Notes under the pieces: generated by a model
The model's input: only the letters and a program-made list of their open reading frames with translations
Told to the model about the DNA's origin: nothing
Database searches by the model: none
Assembly (NCBI GenBank): GCA_040755915.1
Contig: JBFLWM010000035.1
Span: 23,975 to 87,974 of the forward strand
From: Sulfurivermis sp040755915
GTDB lineage: Bacteria > Pseudomonadota > Gammaproteobacteria > Thiohalomonadales > Thiohalomonadaceae
Direction of reading: 5' to 3'
DNA length: 64,000 nt
Program-made: the position numbers and the translations under genes
Shown: in pieces, positions 41,154-49,177 of the stretch
How the letters are laid out: every line of letters begins with the position of its first letter
Numbering within the stretch: the first letter of the stretch is position 1

Positions 41154-42551
41154 TTAAGCCGGCGGCAGTTTCTTGCCGGGATTGAGAATCCCCTGGGGGT
41201 CGAATTGCCCCTTGATGGCGTGCATCAGGGCCAGTGTGGCCGGATCGATCTCGCGACTGACGAACTCCCGTTTCTCGACCCCGATACCGTGCTCGCCGGA
41301 CAGCGTGCCGTCGAGGCGCAGCACCAGGTCGAATACCTCCGACAGGCACAGCCGCGCGCGCTCCATTTCTTCCGGGTCGTCGGGATTGGCCAGCAGATTG
41401 ACATGGATGTTGCCGTTGCCGGCATGGCCGAAATTGACGATGGTGATGCGGTAGCGCTCGGCCAGTCCGCCGAGTCCCTCGATCAGTTCCGGCATGTGCG
41501 ATACCGGCACTACCACGTCTTCGTTGATCTTCTTCGGTGCCACCCTGCGCAGGGCCGGTGACAGTGCCTTGCGTGTCTTCCACAGGGCCGCCACTTCCTC
41601 CGCCGTGCGTGCCTCGATGACTTCGATGCAGCCATCGCCGCGTGCGGCATCGATCAGCGCCTGGGCCGCGTCGTTGAGGCAGGCCGCGGGTCCGTCCACC
41701 TCGATCATCAGCAGCGAGCCGGCATGGGCCGGCAATACGTCGCCGGCGTAGCCGCGGATCATTTCGATCGCCTTGGCGTCGAGAAACTCCAGCGCACAGG
41801 GCACCACCGGCTGGGCCATGATGCGCGAGATCGCCTCGGCGGCGCTGCGCATGTCGCGATAGCTGGCCTGCAGGGTACGCCGTGCCTGTGGTAGCGGTGT
41901 CAGCTTGAGGGTGGCCTCGGTAATCACCGCCAGGGTGCCTTCCGAGCCGATGAGCAGGCGGGTGAGGTCGTAGCCGACCACGCCCTTGGTGGTGAATACG
42001 CCGGCGCGCAGCTCGACACCGCCACCGGTCACGGCACGCAGGCCAAGCACGTTCTCGCGCGGCGTGCCGTACTTCACCGCACGTGGTCCGGCGGCGTTGC
42101 AGGCCAGGTTGCCGCCCACGCTGCACACCGCGGCGCTGGTGGGATCGGGCGGCCAGAAGAAACCGTGGGCCGCTGCCGCTTCCTGCACGGCCTGATTGGT
42201 CACGCCGGGCTCCACCACCATCAACCGGTTCGCCGGATCGATGCGCAGGATGCGGTTCATGCGTTCCAGCGACAGCACCACGCCAGCGCTGAGCGGTACT
42301 GCCGCACCGGTGGTGGCGGTGCCGTAACCACGCGCCACCAGGGGCACGCGGTAGTCGTTGCACAGGCGCATGACCGCCACGACCTGAGCGTGATCGGCAG
42401 GGCGTACCACCACATCGGGCAGGGCATGGCGCCGGCTGTTGTCATAACCGTAGGTCCAGCGTTCGTCCGCGGCGGTGATGCAGCCGTCGTTACCGAGCAA
42501 GGTGCGCAGGGCGTCAAGGAACGCCGCCGGCAGAGAGGCGGTCATCGTCAC
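41154..42551 (-). CDS. FAD-linked oxidase, GlcD type
   Basis: 465 residues with an N-terminal FAD-binding (PCMH) domain (VVVRPADHAQVVAVMRLCNDYRVPLVARGYGTATTG shortened pattern) and a C-terminal FAD-oxidase domain ending GILNPGKKLPP. The GSEGTLAVITEATLKLTPLP and VNFGHAGNGNIHVNLL segments are typical of glycolate oxidase subunit GlcD and D-lactate dehydrogenases. Without glcE/glcF nearby the substrate (a D-2-hydroxyacid) cannot be set. Its start overlaps the dolP stop by 4 bases. Confidence 0.88.
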   Translation of the reverse strand: MTMTASLPAAFLDALRTLLGNDGCITAADERWTYGYDNSRRHALPDVVVRPADHAQVVAVMRLCNDYRVPLVARGYGTATTGAAVPLSAGVVLSLERMNRILRIDPANRLMVVEPGVTNQAVQEAAAAHGFFWPPDPTSAAVCSVGGNLACNAAGPRAVKYGTPRENVLGLRAVTGGGVELRAGVFTTKGVVGYDLTRLLIGSEGTLAVITEATLKLTPLPQARRTLQASYRDMRSAAEAISRIMAQPVVPCALEFLDAKAIEMIRGYAGDVLPAHAGSLLMIEVDGPAACLNDAAQALIDAARGDGCIEVIEARTAEEVAALWKTRKALSPALRRVAPKKINEDVVVPVSHMPELIEGLGGLAERYRITIVNFGHAGNGNIHVNLLANPDDPEEMERARLCLSEVFDLVLRLDGTLSGEHGIGVEKREFVSREIDPATLALMHAIKGQFDPQGILNPGKKLPPA

Positions 42552-43129
42552 GGTGTCGGTTGTTCGACGTACTCGAAAAGCTTCACCACGCGTTTGACAC
42601 CGCTGGTGTGGCGGGTGATTTCGCCGGCCCGGTCGCCCTGGCTGCGTGTCACCATGCCCATCAGATAGACGGTCTGTGCCTCGGTGAGCACCTTGATCTG
42701 GTTGCCGGGTACGTCCTTGTCGCCAAGCAGCTGCGACTTCACCTTGGTGGTGAGCCAGCTGTCGCGCGAGCGACTGGCCAGCGAGCTGATGGGACCGATG
42801 ATGATGTCGTTGACGACGCGGCGTACCTTGGCGACGGTGCCGGCGAGTTTTTCCGCCTGGTCCCGTTGTGCCGCCGTGGCCGCTTCGCCGGACAGCAGCA
42901 CCACGCCGTTGAAGCTGGTGATGTTGATGTGGGTCTGCTCACGCAATTCGGCATTGTCGTTGATGGCCTTGCCGATCTTCAGCTCGATTCCCTGATCATC
43001 GATGATGGTGCCCGTGGTACGTTGATCATCGGCCACGGCCACAGCGCCGGCCGCGGCGCCACCGACGATGACCGGGGCACAGCCCTGCAACAGGGTGAGT
43101 ACCGCTGCGATGGTCAATAACAGCTTCAT
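42548..43129 (-). CDS. dolP: Outer-membrane lipoprotein with two BON domains (DolP)
   Basis: 193 residues from the ATG at 43129 with a lipoprotein signal (LTLLQGC, lipid Cys C17). Two BON domains follow: about 45-115 (AINDNAELREQTHINITSFNGVVLLSGEA) and 120-190 (DSWLTTKVKSQLLG, then VYLMGMVTRSQGDRAGEI). DolP (YraP) supports outer-membrane integrity and BAM function. The diaA-dolP neighbour pair is conserved with E. coli. Confidence 0.94.
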   Translation of the reverse strand: MKLLLTIAAVLTLLQGCAPVIVGGAAAGAVAVADDQRTTGTIIDDQGIELKIGKAINDNAELREQTHINITSFNGVVLLSGEAATAAQRDQAEKLAGTVAKVRRVVNDIIIGPISSLASRSRDSWLTTKVKSQLLGDKDVPGNQIKVLTEAQTVYLMGMVTRSQGDRAGEITRHTSGVKRVVKLFEYVEQPTP

Positions 43130-43131
43130 GT

Positions 43132-43725
43132 TCAGCCCTCCTCTCCGAACAGGTGCAGATCGATGAGATCGCACAGGCAGTGAATCACCAGCAGGTGGGT
43201 TTCCTGAATGCGTGCAGTGACCTGGGCCGGCACGCGAATCTCGACGTCACCTTCGGTCAGCGCTGCGGCCATGGTGCCGCCGTCGCGGCCGGTCAGCGCC
43301 ACCACGCGCATCTGCCGGTCGTGCGCGGCGTGAATGGCGGCCAGCACATTGGCGGAGTTGCCGGAGGTGGATATGGCCAGCAGCATGTCGCCGGCATGGC
43401 CGAGGGCACGCACCTGTTTGGAAAACACCTGGCTGTAGTCGTAGTCGTTGGCGATGGAGGTGATGGTCGACGAGTCGGTGGTCAGTGCCATGGCCGGCAG
43501 TCCCGGACGCTCGCGTTCGAAGCGGTTGAGCAGCTCGGAGGAAAAATGCTGGGCGTCGCCGGCGGAGCCGCCGTTGCCACAGCTGAGGATCTTGCCGCCC
43601 GCCACCAGACACTGCGACATCATTTCGGCGGCGGTGGCGATGCCGGGGGTGAGCAACTCCAGTGCCGCCTCCTTGGTGCGGATGCTTTCCTGGAAATGGT
43701 TGCGGATGCGGTCGAGGTCGTTCAT
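43132..43725 (-). CDS. diaA: SIS-domain protein DiaA (GmhA-like)
   Basis: 197 residues from the ATG at 43725 (MNDLDRIRNHFQESIRTK). A single SIS domain with LSCGNGGSAGDAQHFSSELLNRFE and LLAISTSGNSANVL. It resembles sedoheptulose-7-phosphate isomerase GmhA, but the neighbours yraN and dolP identify the DiaA type, which binds DnaA and promotes timely replication initiation. A GmhA role cannot be excluded by sequence alone. Confidence 0.9.
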   Translation of the reverse strand: MNDLDRIRNHFQESIRTKEAALELLTPGIATAAEMMSQCLVAGGKILSCGNGGSAGDAQHFSSELLNRFERERPGLPAMALTTDSSTITSIANDYDYSQVFSKQVRALGHAGDMLLAISTSGNSANVLAAIHAAHDRQMRVVALTGRDGGTMAAALTEGDVEIRVPAQVTARIQETHLLVIHCLCDLIDLHLFGEEG

Positions 43726-43732
43726 GGCTGAG

Positions 43733-44095
43733 TCAGGTTTCGATGGCATTGATGATCCATTCTACGCGGTTTTCCCCCTGCTCCGGTGTGACGGCAACGA
43801 CATCGAAGCGGCAGGGGCGCCGGGCGGCATCCGGGTGTTGCTGCAGGTAGTACTGGGCGGCAGCAAGCAATTTTTCCTGTTTGTGGCGATCGACGCTGGT
43901 GATGCCGTCGCCATAGGCGGAGGGGCGGCGGTAGCGCACCTCCACGAACACCGTGGTGTCACCCTGGCGCATCACCAGGTCCAGCTCACCGCGGCGGCAG
44001 CGGTAATTGCGCTGCAGCAGGGTGAGGCCGTTGTGCTGCAGGTATGTGCAGGCCAGCTGTTCGGCAGCCTGTCCCAGGGCGGCACGATCGATCAC
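43733..44095 (-). CDS. yraN: UPF0102 protein YraN
   Basis: 120 residues of the YraN/UPF0102 family, which has a restriction-endonuclease-like fold. GQAAEQLACTYLQHNGLTLLQRNYRCRRGELDLV and TVFVEVRYRR hold the acidic residues of the E-D-ExK-type site. Function unknown, possibly DNA repair or Holliday-junction processing. Its start overlaps the lpoA stop by 4 bases. Confidence 0.93.
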   Translation of the reverse strand: MIDRAALGQAAEQLACTYLQHNGLTLLQRNYRCRRGELDLVMRQGDTTVFVEVRYRRPSAYGDGITSVDRHKQEKLLAAAQYYLQQHPDAARRPCRFDVVAVTPEQGENRVEWIINAIET

Positions 44096-45960
44096 GGTTG
44101 GCCGGCGCCACTCTCCGTGAGAAGGCGTGGTACGCCGCCGCTGAAGTGCGCCCAGGTCAGTTGGCGGTTCAGGCGCCGTTGCGCATCGAGACGCAGGGAA
44201 CCGGTTTCACCGTGGAAGCGCTCGAAGGGATAGCTTTCCAGTACCTTGAGGACCGGGATCAGGTTGTAGGTATCCGAGCCGAGGGCGAGCAGCCGCTGCA
44301 GGCCGTTGTCGCTGACGCGCAGGGCGCCGCTGTCCTTGCGCAGGGCCTGGTTGGGCGTCGCAGCCTTCAGTGTCCACGGCATGTCACCGAAGATGACGCC
44401 GTCCATGTCGCGATCCAGCTCGCGGGCGAAGGCGCCGGAATAGATGTGCGAGGTGGCCAGCACCGGCAGGTCGGCGGCATGATGGAATTTGAGCTGTGGC
44501 CGGATCAGGCGCGCCTGGCGCGGGAAGGCGGCGAGGAACACAAAATCGATGTCCTCGCGCCGGCGCGGCTCGAAGTGCAGCTTCTGGCCGACCACGGCCT
44601 GCAATTGCTGGTGCCGCGCATCACTCAGATCCAGATTGAGCAGGGTGCGCAACGGGCGGGCGAAATCATTCTTGCTGGCGTCATAGCGCGCCAGGGTGGT
44701 GATACTGCCGCCCAGCTCCTGCCAGCGCCGGTCAAAGGCCTGCTCGATGCGCTCGCCCCATTCCCCTTCGGGAACAAAGACTGCCGCATGGCTGTAACCC
44801 TGCACCCAGGCGCGCTCCGCCACCTGCTGCGCCTCTTCCTCCGGCGAGAGGGAGAGCTGGTACAGGTTGGTGGGCAGGGAGTAACCGTCGATGCTGTTCA
44901 GCACCAGGGTCGGCACCGGGAAATCGCCACGGTCGAGCAGGGCGGTGACGCCTTCCTTGCTCAACGGGCCGATGACGAAGTCGGCGCCTTCCAGCAGTGC
45001 CTGCTCGTAGTTGGGCAGGACCTGCGCCGGATTGGCGGTGTCGTAGATACGGATGTTGATGCGTTGCTCGGCCGGGGAGTGATAGTAGGCCGCGAGCACG
45101 CCATCGCGCACTGCCGCGCCGGCGCTGGCAAAGCGGCCGGACAGGGGCAGCAGCAGGGCGATCTGTTTCGGTTGCAGCACCAGTTCGGCACTGCGTTGCA
45201 GCATGTCGTCGATGAAGCGCTGCGGCGCGGGATGCTGCGGATAGGCCTGATGCCAGCCATCGATCAATTGTTGCAGTTCACGCCGGCCGAACTGGTATTG
45301 CTTGTTGATCTCGGCCAGCGCCATCCAGCCGCTGAATTCGTCGGGCGGCGGTGCGTAGCGCAGGGCGCGCAGGGTCTGGGCGGAGAGCTGGGTCAGGGCG
45401 TTCCACAGCTGCTGCTGGTTGTCATCCAGCGCCGCATCGTCATAGAGGTAGTGACTGCGCAGGCTGTGTTCCCGTGCCGCCTCCAGGTGGTTGCCCAACT
45501 GGGTGTAGGCCAGGGCGCGCAGCCGGTGGTATTCCTCCAGCGCGGCCGTGGCCGCACTGGCCGGCGGCAGCATGGCCAGCACCTCCAGCACGCGCTCGGC
45601 GTTGCGCAGGGCCTGCCAGGCGCGCGCCTGCAGCAGGCGCCATTGCAATTGCTCCGCGACCGTCAGGCTGCGGGGATCGATGAGTTCCGCCAGTTGCAGG
45701 GCCCGGGCCGGCTGCTCGGCGCGGCTCAGGGCATCGGCGGCCTGCAGGCGGAACTGCTGGCGCTGGAGGGCGGAATACTGGGCCGCATCGGCCAGGCGCA
45801 GGTATTCGCGGGCGGCGGCCTCGTAGTCGGCCTTGCTCAGTGCCGCGGCGGCGGCACTCTCGCTGGGCTCGCCGCGTGGCGCGCTGGGTTGAACGGCACA
45901 GCCGGCAGCGAGCAGGGCCAGGACGAGCAGCAGCAGGGATGTCTTGAATAGTCTGGGCAT
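44092..45960 (-). CDS. lpoA: Penicillin-binding-protein activator LpoA
   Basis: 622 residues from the ATG at 45960, with a lipoprotein signal (LALLAAGC, lipid Cys C21). LpoA reaches from the outer membrane to activate PBP1A. The N-terminal ~250 residues are helical TPR-like (KADYEAAAREYLRLADAAQ...); the rest is a periplasmic-binding-protein-like domain (IALLLPLSGRFASAGAAVRDGVLAAYY, then FVIGPLSKEGVTALL). It diverges from rsmI with 78 bases between, as in E. coli. Confidence 0.95.
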   Translation of the reverse strand: MPRLFKTSLLLLVLALLAAGCAVQPSAPRGEPSESAAAAALSKADYEAAAREYLRLADAAQYSALQRQQFRLQAADALSRAEQPARALQLAELIDPRSLTVAEQLQWRLLQARAWQALRNAERVLEVLAMLPPASAATAALEEYHRLRALAYTQLGNHLEAAREHSLRSHYLYDDAALDDNQQQLWNALTQLSAQTLRALRYAPPPDEFSGWMALAEINKQYQFGRRELQQLIDGWHQAYPQHPAPQRFIDDMLQRSAELVLQPKQIALLLPLSGRFASAGAAVRDGVLAAYYHSPAEQRINIRIYDTANPAQVLPNYEQALLEGADFVIGPLSKEGVTALLDRGDFPVPTLVLNSIDGYSLPTNLYQLSLSPEEEAQQVAERAWVQGYSHAAVFVPEGEWGERIEQAFDRRWQELGGSITTLARYDASKNDFARPLRTLLNLDLSDARHQQLQAVVGQKLHFEPRRREDIDFVFLAAFPRQARLIRPQLKFHHAADLPVLATSHIYSGAFARELDRDMDGVIFGDMPWTLKAATPNQALRKDSGALRVSDNGLQRLLALGSDTYNLIPVLKVLESYPFERFHGETGSLRLDAQRRLNRQLTWAHFSGGVPRLLTESGAGQP

Positions 45961-46038
45961 GGGAGAAGGGGGATAATAGCAAACGACGATAGCGGCATTT
46001 TGCCCGAAGGCGCACAGTATCAATAAAGGAATCAGCGA

Positions 46039-46884
46039 GTGTCAATGAACGCAGGAACCCTGTACGTGGTGGCCACCCCCATCGGCAACCTGGGCGACAT
46101 GACGCCGCGGGCGGTGGAGGTCTTGCAACGCGTCGTGCGCATTGCCGCCGAAGATACCCGCCACAGCGCCGGTCTGATGCGTCACTTCGGCATCCACACC
46201 CCGCTGTTTGCCCTGCATGAACACAACGAACGCGAGGCCAGTGCGGAGGTGGTGCGCCGCCTGCTGGCGGGGGAGGACATCGCCCTCATTTCCGATGCCG
46301 GCACGCCCCTGATCAGCGACCCCGGCTTTCCGCTCACCCGCCTGGCCCACGAGGCCGGCATTCGTGTCGTGCCGGTGCCCGGGGCCAGTGCGCTGATTGC
46401 CGCCCTGTCCGCCGCCGGTCTGCCCACGGATCGCTTTGCCTTCGAGGGCTTCCTGCCGGCCAGGACGGCGGCGCGCCGTCAGGTGCTGGAGGGGCTGGCC
46501 GGGGAACGGCGTACCCTGGCCTTTTATGAGGCGCCGCACCGCCTGCTGGAAACCCTGGAGGATATGACGGCTGTGTTCGGCCCGGAACGGCTGGCGGTAC
46601 TGGCGCGCGAGTTGACCAAGACCTTCGAGACCCTGCGCCGGGCGCCGCTGGGGGAACTGGTGGAGTTCGTGCGCAGCGACAGCGATCAGCAACGCGGCGA
46701 GGCGGTGCTGCTGGTGCAGGGCGCGCCGCCGCCGGCTGCCGATGCGCTGGAGGATGAGCCGCGCCGCATCGCTGAATTGCTGGTCGCCGAACTGCCGGTG
46801 AAACAGGCGGCAGCGCTGGCGGCGAAGATCACCGGGGCCAAGAAGAACCAGATTTATGATTATTTGATAAAACGGCAGCAGTGA
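46039..46884 (+). CDS. rsmI: 16S rRNA (cytidine1402-2'-O)-methyltransferase RsmI
   Basis: 281 residues from GTG 46039; AAAGGA lies 8 bases upstream, while ATG 46045 would have a 14-base gap. It is a tetrapyrrole-methylase-fold enzyme: LYVVATPIGNLGDMTPRA, then AAEDTRHSAGLMRHF, LISDAGTPLISDPG and VPVPGASALIAALSAAGLP. It methylates C1402 of 16S rRNA with RsmH, which is encoded 1 kb downstream in the dcw cluster. Confidence 0.96.
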   Translation: MSMNAGTLYVVATPIGNLGDMTPRAVEVLQRVVRIAAEDTRHSAGLMRHFGIHTPLFALHEHNEREASAEVVRRLLAGEDIALISDAGTPLISDPGFPLTRLAHEAGIRVVPVPGASALIAALSAAGLPTDRFAFEGFLPARTAARRQVLEGLAGERRTLAFYEAPHRLLETLEDMTAVFGPERLAVLARELTKTFETLRRAPLGELVEFVRSDSDQQRGEAVLLVQGAPPPAADALEDEPRRIAELLVAELPVKQAAALAAKITGAKKNQIYDYLIKRQQ

Positions 46885-46885
46885 G

Positions 46886-46914
46886 TTGTCGGACAGAAGT
46901 CCGGCCCACATAAT
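46886..46914 (+). promoter_or_regulatory. Promoter of the RNase P RNA gene
   Basis: TTGTCG (46886-46891), 17 bases, CATAAT (46909-46914). The predicted start, 7 bases downstream at 46921, is exactly where the mature RNase P RNA begins. A short hairpin (cggac-agaa-gtccg) fills the spacer. Confidence 0.7.
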
Positions 46915-46920
46915 AGGCGC

Positions 46921-47289
46921 GGGAGTCGGCCGGATGATCGCGGCGCCGCAAGGCGCGGAGGAAAGTCCGGGCTCCGCAGGGCAGGGTGCCAGGTAACGCC
47001 TGGGCAGCGCGAGCCGACGGAAAGTGCCACAGAAAACATACCGCCTAAGCGCCTTCGGGTGCCGGCAAGGGTGAAAAGGTGCGGTAAGAGCGCACCGCGC
47101 GGCTGGTAACAGTCCGCGGCACGGTAAACCCCACCCGGAGCAAGACCAAATAGGGGAACAGGCGGCCTTCGGGCCGCGATGTGCGGCCCGCACAGGTTCC
47201 CGGGTAGGTTGCTTGAGGGGTGCGGTGACGCACCACCCAGATGAATGATCATCCACGACAGAACCCGGCTTACAGGCCGGCTCCCACCT
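46921..47289 (+). ncRNA. rnpB: RNase P RNA (class A)
   Basis: Catalytic RNA that trims tRNA 5' leaders. The 5' gggagtcggccgg pairs with the 3' ccggctccc to form P1. Highly conserved core segments are in order: gaggaaagtccgggctcc (about 46968-46985), the gcagggtgccaggtaacgcc region, gaaaaggtgcggtaagagcgc, ggctggtaacagtccg, cggagcaagaccaaatagggg, and the 3' gatgaatgatcatccacgacagaaccc. Length about 369 nt matches the gammaproteobacterial type. Boundaries are set by the P1 helix. Confidence 0.97.
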
Positions 47290-47344
47290 TCCAAACTCTT
47301 CATAGTCCACTCCAGCTTTAACCCCCAACACATTGATTTTTATA

Positions 47345-47366
47345 GGGTCGAAATGACCCGATTTTT
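47345..47366 (+). terminator. Terminator after rnpB
   Basis: gggtc-gaaat-gaccc (47345-47359) followed by gattttt. Stem of five pairs with a 5-base loop and a T tract. It separates rnpB from the dcw promoter; apart from this and the promoter elements I see nothing else in 47290-47523. Confidence 0.7.
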
Positions 47367-47434
47367 CTCATGCTCCACCTCAACCCACCTGCGCTAAGTT
47401 ACTGTCACATAAGAATTAATATCCCTTTTCCGGC

Positions 47435-47464
47435 TTGACACACAGGCTCTCCGGTACCTATAGT
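47435..47464 (+). promoter_or_regulatory. Main dcw-cluster promoter (Pmra)
   Basis: A perfect -35 TTGACA (47435-47440), 18-base spacer, and TATAGT -10 (47459-47464). RNA should start near 47471, inside the MraZ-type repeats. It is the strongest-looking promoter in the window. Confidence 0.82.
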
Positions 47465-47473
47465 GTGCGGAAG

Positions 47474-47498
47474 TGGATCGAAGTGGAAAAAAATGGGA
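47474..47498 (+). promoter_or_regulatory. MraZ operator (three TGG-type direct repeats)
   Basis: TGGAT (47474-47478), TGGAA (47484-47488) and TGGGA (47494-47498) recur at exactly 10-base intervals; the first two are part of an identical gaagtgga word. In E. coli MraZ binds tandem TGGGN repeats separated by 5 bases to repress its own operon. The site lies between the -10 element and mraZ. Confidence 0.72.
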
Positions 47499-47523
47499 TA
47501 TGGAGTTCCAGGGGGGCCAGAAC

Positions 47524-47985
47524 TTGTTCCGAGGTGTGACCGCACTGACGCTGGACGCGAAGGGCCGCATGGCAATGCCTGCGCGCTACCGCGACCTGTT
47601 GCTGGAGCGCGCCGGGGGCAATCTGGTCATCACCATTCACACGGACGATCGTTGCCTGTGGATCTACCCCCAGCCGGAATGGGAGGAGATCGAGGCCAAG
47701 ATCGCCGCCCTGCCTGCCTTCAATCCCATGACCACCAAGTTGCGCCGCCTGCTGGTCGGCTATGCCACCGACACCGAAATGGATGGTGCCGGCCGCATCC
47801 TGCTGGCGCCGACCCTGCGTGAATACGCCGGTCTGGAGCGCAAGCTGGTGCTGGTGGGGCAGGGCAAGAAATTCGAGCTGTGGGATGAGGAGCGCTGGAA
47901 TGCCCAGCGCGACCAGATGCTGGCCGAAGGCGTGTTCCGCGCCGGCGAGGAACTGGCGCCCGAGCTGCAGAGCCTGGTGCTCTGA
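47524..47985 (+). CDS. mraZ: Transcriptional regulator MraZ
   Basis: 153 residues from TTG 47524, chosen because AGGGGGG lies 7 bases upstream and the protein then begins (f)M-FRGVTALTLDAKGRMAMPARY as in other MraZ; alternatives are ATG 47500 (8 extra residues) and GTG 47473, which lies inside the operator. Two AbrB-like half domains: 1-60 and about 75-135 (LLVGYATDTEMDGAGRILLAPTLREYAGL), each with a DxxGR motif. MraZ represses the dcw promoter. Start choice is less certain than identity. Confidence 0.93.
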   Translation: MFRGVTALTLDAKGRMAMPARYRDLLLERAGGNLVITIHTDDRCLWIYPQPEWEEIEAKIAALPAFNPMTTKLRRLLVGYATDTEMDGAGRILLAPTLREYAGLERKLVLVGQGKKFELWDEERWNAQRDQMLAEGVFRAGEELAPELQSLVL

Positions 47986-48914
47986 TGATGGAACACAAGC
48001 CGGTGCTGCTGGCGGAGGTGCTGGCAGCGCTGCGGGTGCAGCCAGCCGGCATCTATCTGGACGGTACCTTCGGTCGTGGCGGACATGCGGCGGAAATTCT
48101 GGCGCAGCTGGGACCACAGGGACGGTTGCTGGCGGTGGACAAGGACCCGCAGGCGGTGATGGTGGCACGGGAGCGTTTCGGCGCTGACGCGCGGTTCGCC
48201 ATCGAACGCGGCAGCTTTACTGCACTGGGTCGGCACGTGGCGGAACGCGGCTGGGTTGGCAAGGTGGACGGCATCCTGCTCGACCTCGGCGTGTCTTCAC
48301 CACAGCTGGATGAGGCGGGGCGCGGTTTCAGCTTCCGTCTCGACGGCCCGCTGGACATGCGCATGGATCCGGAGAGTGGAATGAGTGCTGCCGAATGGCT
48401 GGCACAGGCTGCGGAGGAGGAGATCGCCCGCGTGCTGAAGGAGTACGGCGAGGAACGGTTTGCCAAGCGCATTGCGCGCGCCATCGTACAGGCCCGCGTA
48501 CAGACCCCCATCACCCGTACCGCCCAGCTGCAGGAGATCGTTGCCCGCGCCAATCCGGCCTGGGAAAAGGGCAAGGACCCGGCGACACGCGCGTTTCAGG
48601 CGATACGCATCTTCATCAACCGCGAACTGGAAGACCTGGATGACTTTCTGGCGCAGAGCGTCGAGTTGCTGGCGCCCGGCGGGCGCCTGGCGGTGATCAG
48701 TTTCCACTCGCTGGAGGACCGGCGGGTGAAACAGTTCATCCGCTACCAGCAGCGTGGCGAGGAATTGCCGCCGGATCTGCCCCTGACCCAGGCGCAGCTG
48801 TGGCAGCCGCGCTTGCGCGCGGTGGGCAAGAAGATCGTGGCTGGCGCCGAGGAAGTGGCGGCCAACCCGAGGGCACGCAGTGCGGTGTTGCGCGTGGCGG
48901 AGAAGCCGGCGTGA
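47985..48914 (+). CDS. rsmH: 16S rRNA (cytosine1402-N4)-methyltransferase RsmH
   Basis: 309 residues. HKPVLLAEVLAALRVQPAGIYLDGTFGRGGHAAEIL is the SAM-binding opening; DGILLDLGVSSPQLDEAGRGFSFR, PLDMRMDP and the C-terminal VISFHSLEDRRVKQFIR are family signatures. It modifies the same 16S base as RsmI. The start overlaps the mraZ stop by one base (TGATG). Confidence 0.97.
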   Translation: MMEHKPVLLAEVLAALRVQPAGIYLDGTFGRGGHAAEILAQLGPQGRLLAVDKDPQAVMVARERFGADARFAIERGSFTALGRHVAERGWVGKVDGILLDLGVSSPQLDEAGRGFSFRLDGPLDMRMDPESGMSAAEWLAQAAEEEIARVLKEYGEERFAKRIARAIVQARVQTPITRTAQLQEIVARANPAWEKGKDPATRAFQAIRIFINRELEDLDDFLAQSVELLAPGGRLAVISFHSLEDRRVKQFIRYQQRGEELPPDLPLTQAQLWQPRLRAVGKKIVAGAEEVAANPRARSAVLRVAEKPA

Positions 48915-49177
48915 TCGGGCGCATGTTTCTCACCCTGCTCGCCGGCGCGGTATTCGTCACTGCGCTCGGCGTGGTGTACACGCAGCATCAGGCACGCAAG
49001 TCCTTCGTCGAACTGCAGGCACTGCAGGCGATACGCGATGAACTGAACATCGAATGGGGACGGCTGCAGTTGGAACAGAGTACCTGGGCGACCCATGGCC
49101 GTATCGAGGTGATCGCCCGCGACAAACTGGAAATGATGATTCCGCCACCGGCTGCGGTGGTGCTGGTGAAACCATGA
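48911..49177 (+). CDS. ftsL: Cell division protein FtsL
   Basis: 88 residues from GTG 48911, overlapping the rsmH stop (GTGA); an ATG at 48923 would give 84. One membrane helix (MFLTLLAGAVFVTALGVVYTQ) is followed by a periplasmic leucine-zipper-like coiled coil (ARKSFVELQALQAIRDELNIEWGRLQLEQ) and the conserved tail HGRIEVIARDKLEM. FtsL links FtsB and FtsQ in the divisome. Its stop overlaps ftsI by 4 bases. Confidence 0.94.
   Translation: MIGRMFLTLLAGAVFVTALGVVYTQHQARKSFVELQALQAIRDELNIEWGRLQLEQSTWATHGRIEVIARDKLEMMIPPPAAVVLVKP

Noticed and set aside
43132..43725. Annotation as GmhA (heptose LPS synthesis)
   Set aside because: Sequence alone allows it, but the yraN-diaA-dolP neighbourhood points to DiaA; no other heptose genes are nearby.
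44044..45951. Very long open frame (about 635 codons) on the + strand
   Set aside because: It lies exactly opposite lpoA, whose lipoprotein signal and domain motifs are clear. Its product is rich in Gln/Arg/Gly with no recognisable domain; it is an antisense shadow caused by high GC.
46885..47523. Protein-coding genes in the rsmI-mraZ gap
   Set aside because: The open frames here overlap the RNase P RNA and its conserved helices; the rest is a terminator and the dcw promoter region.
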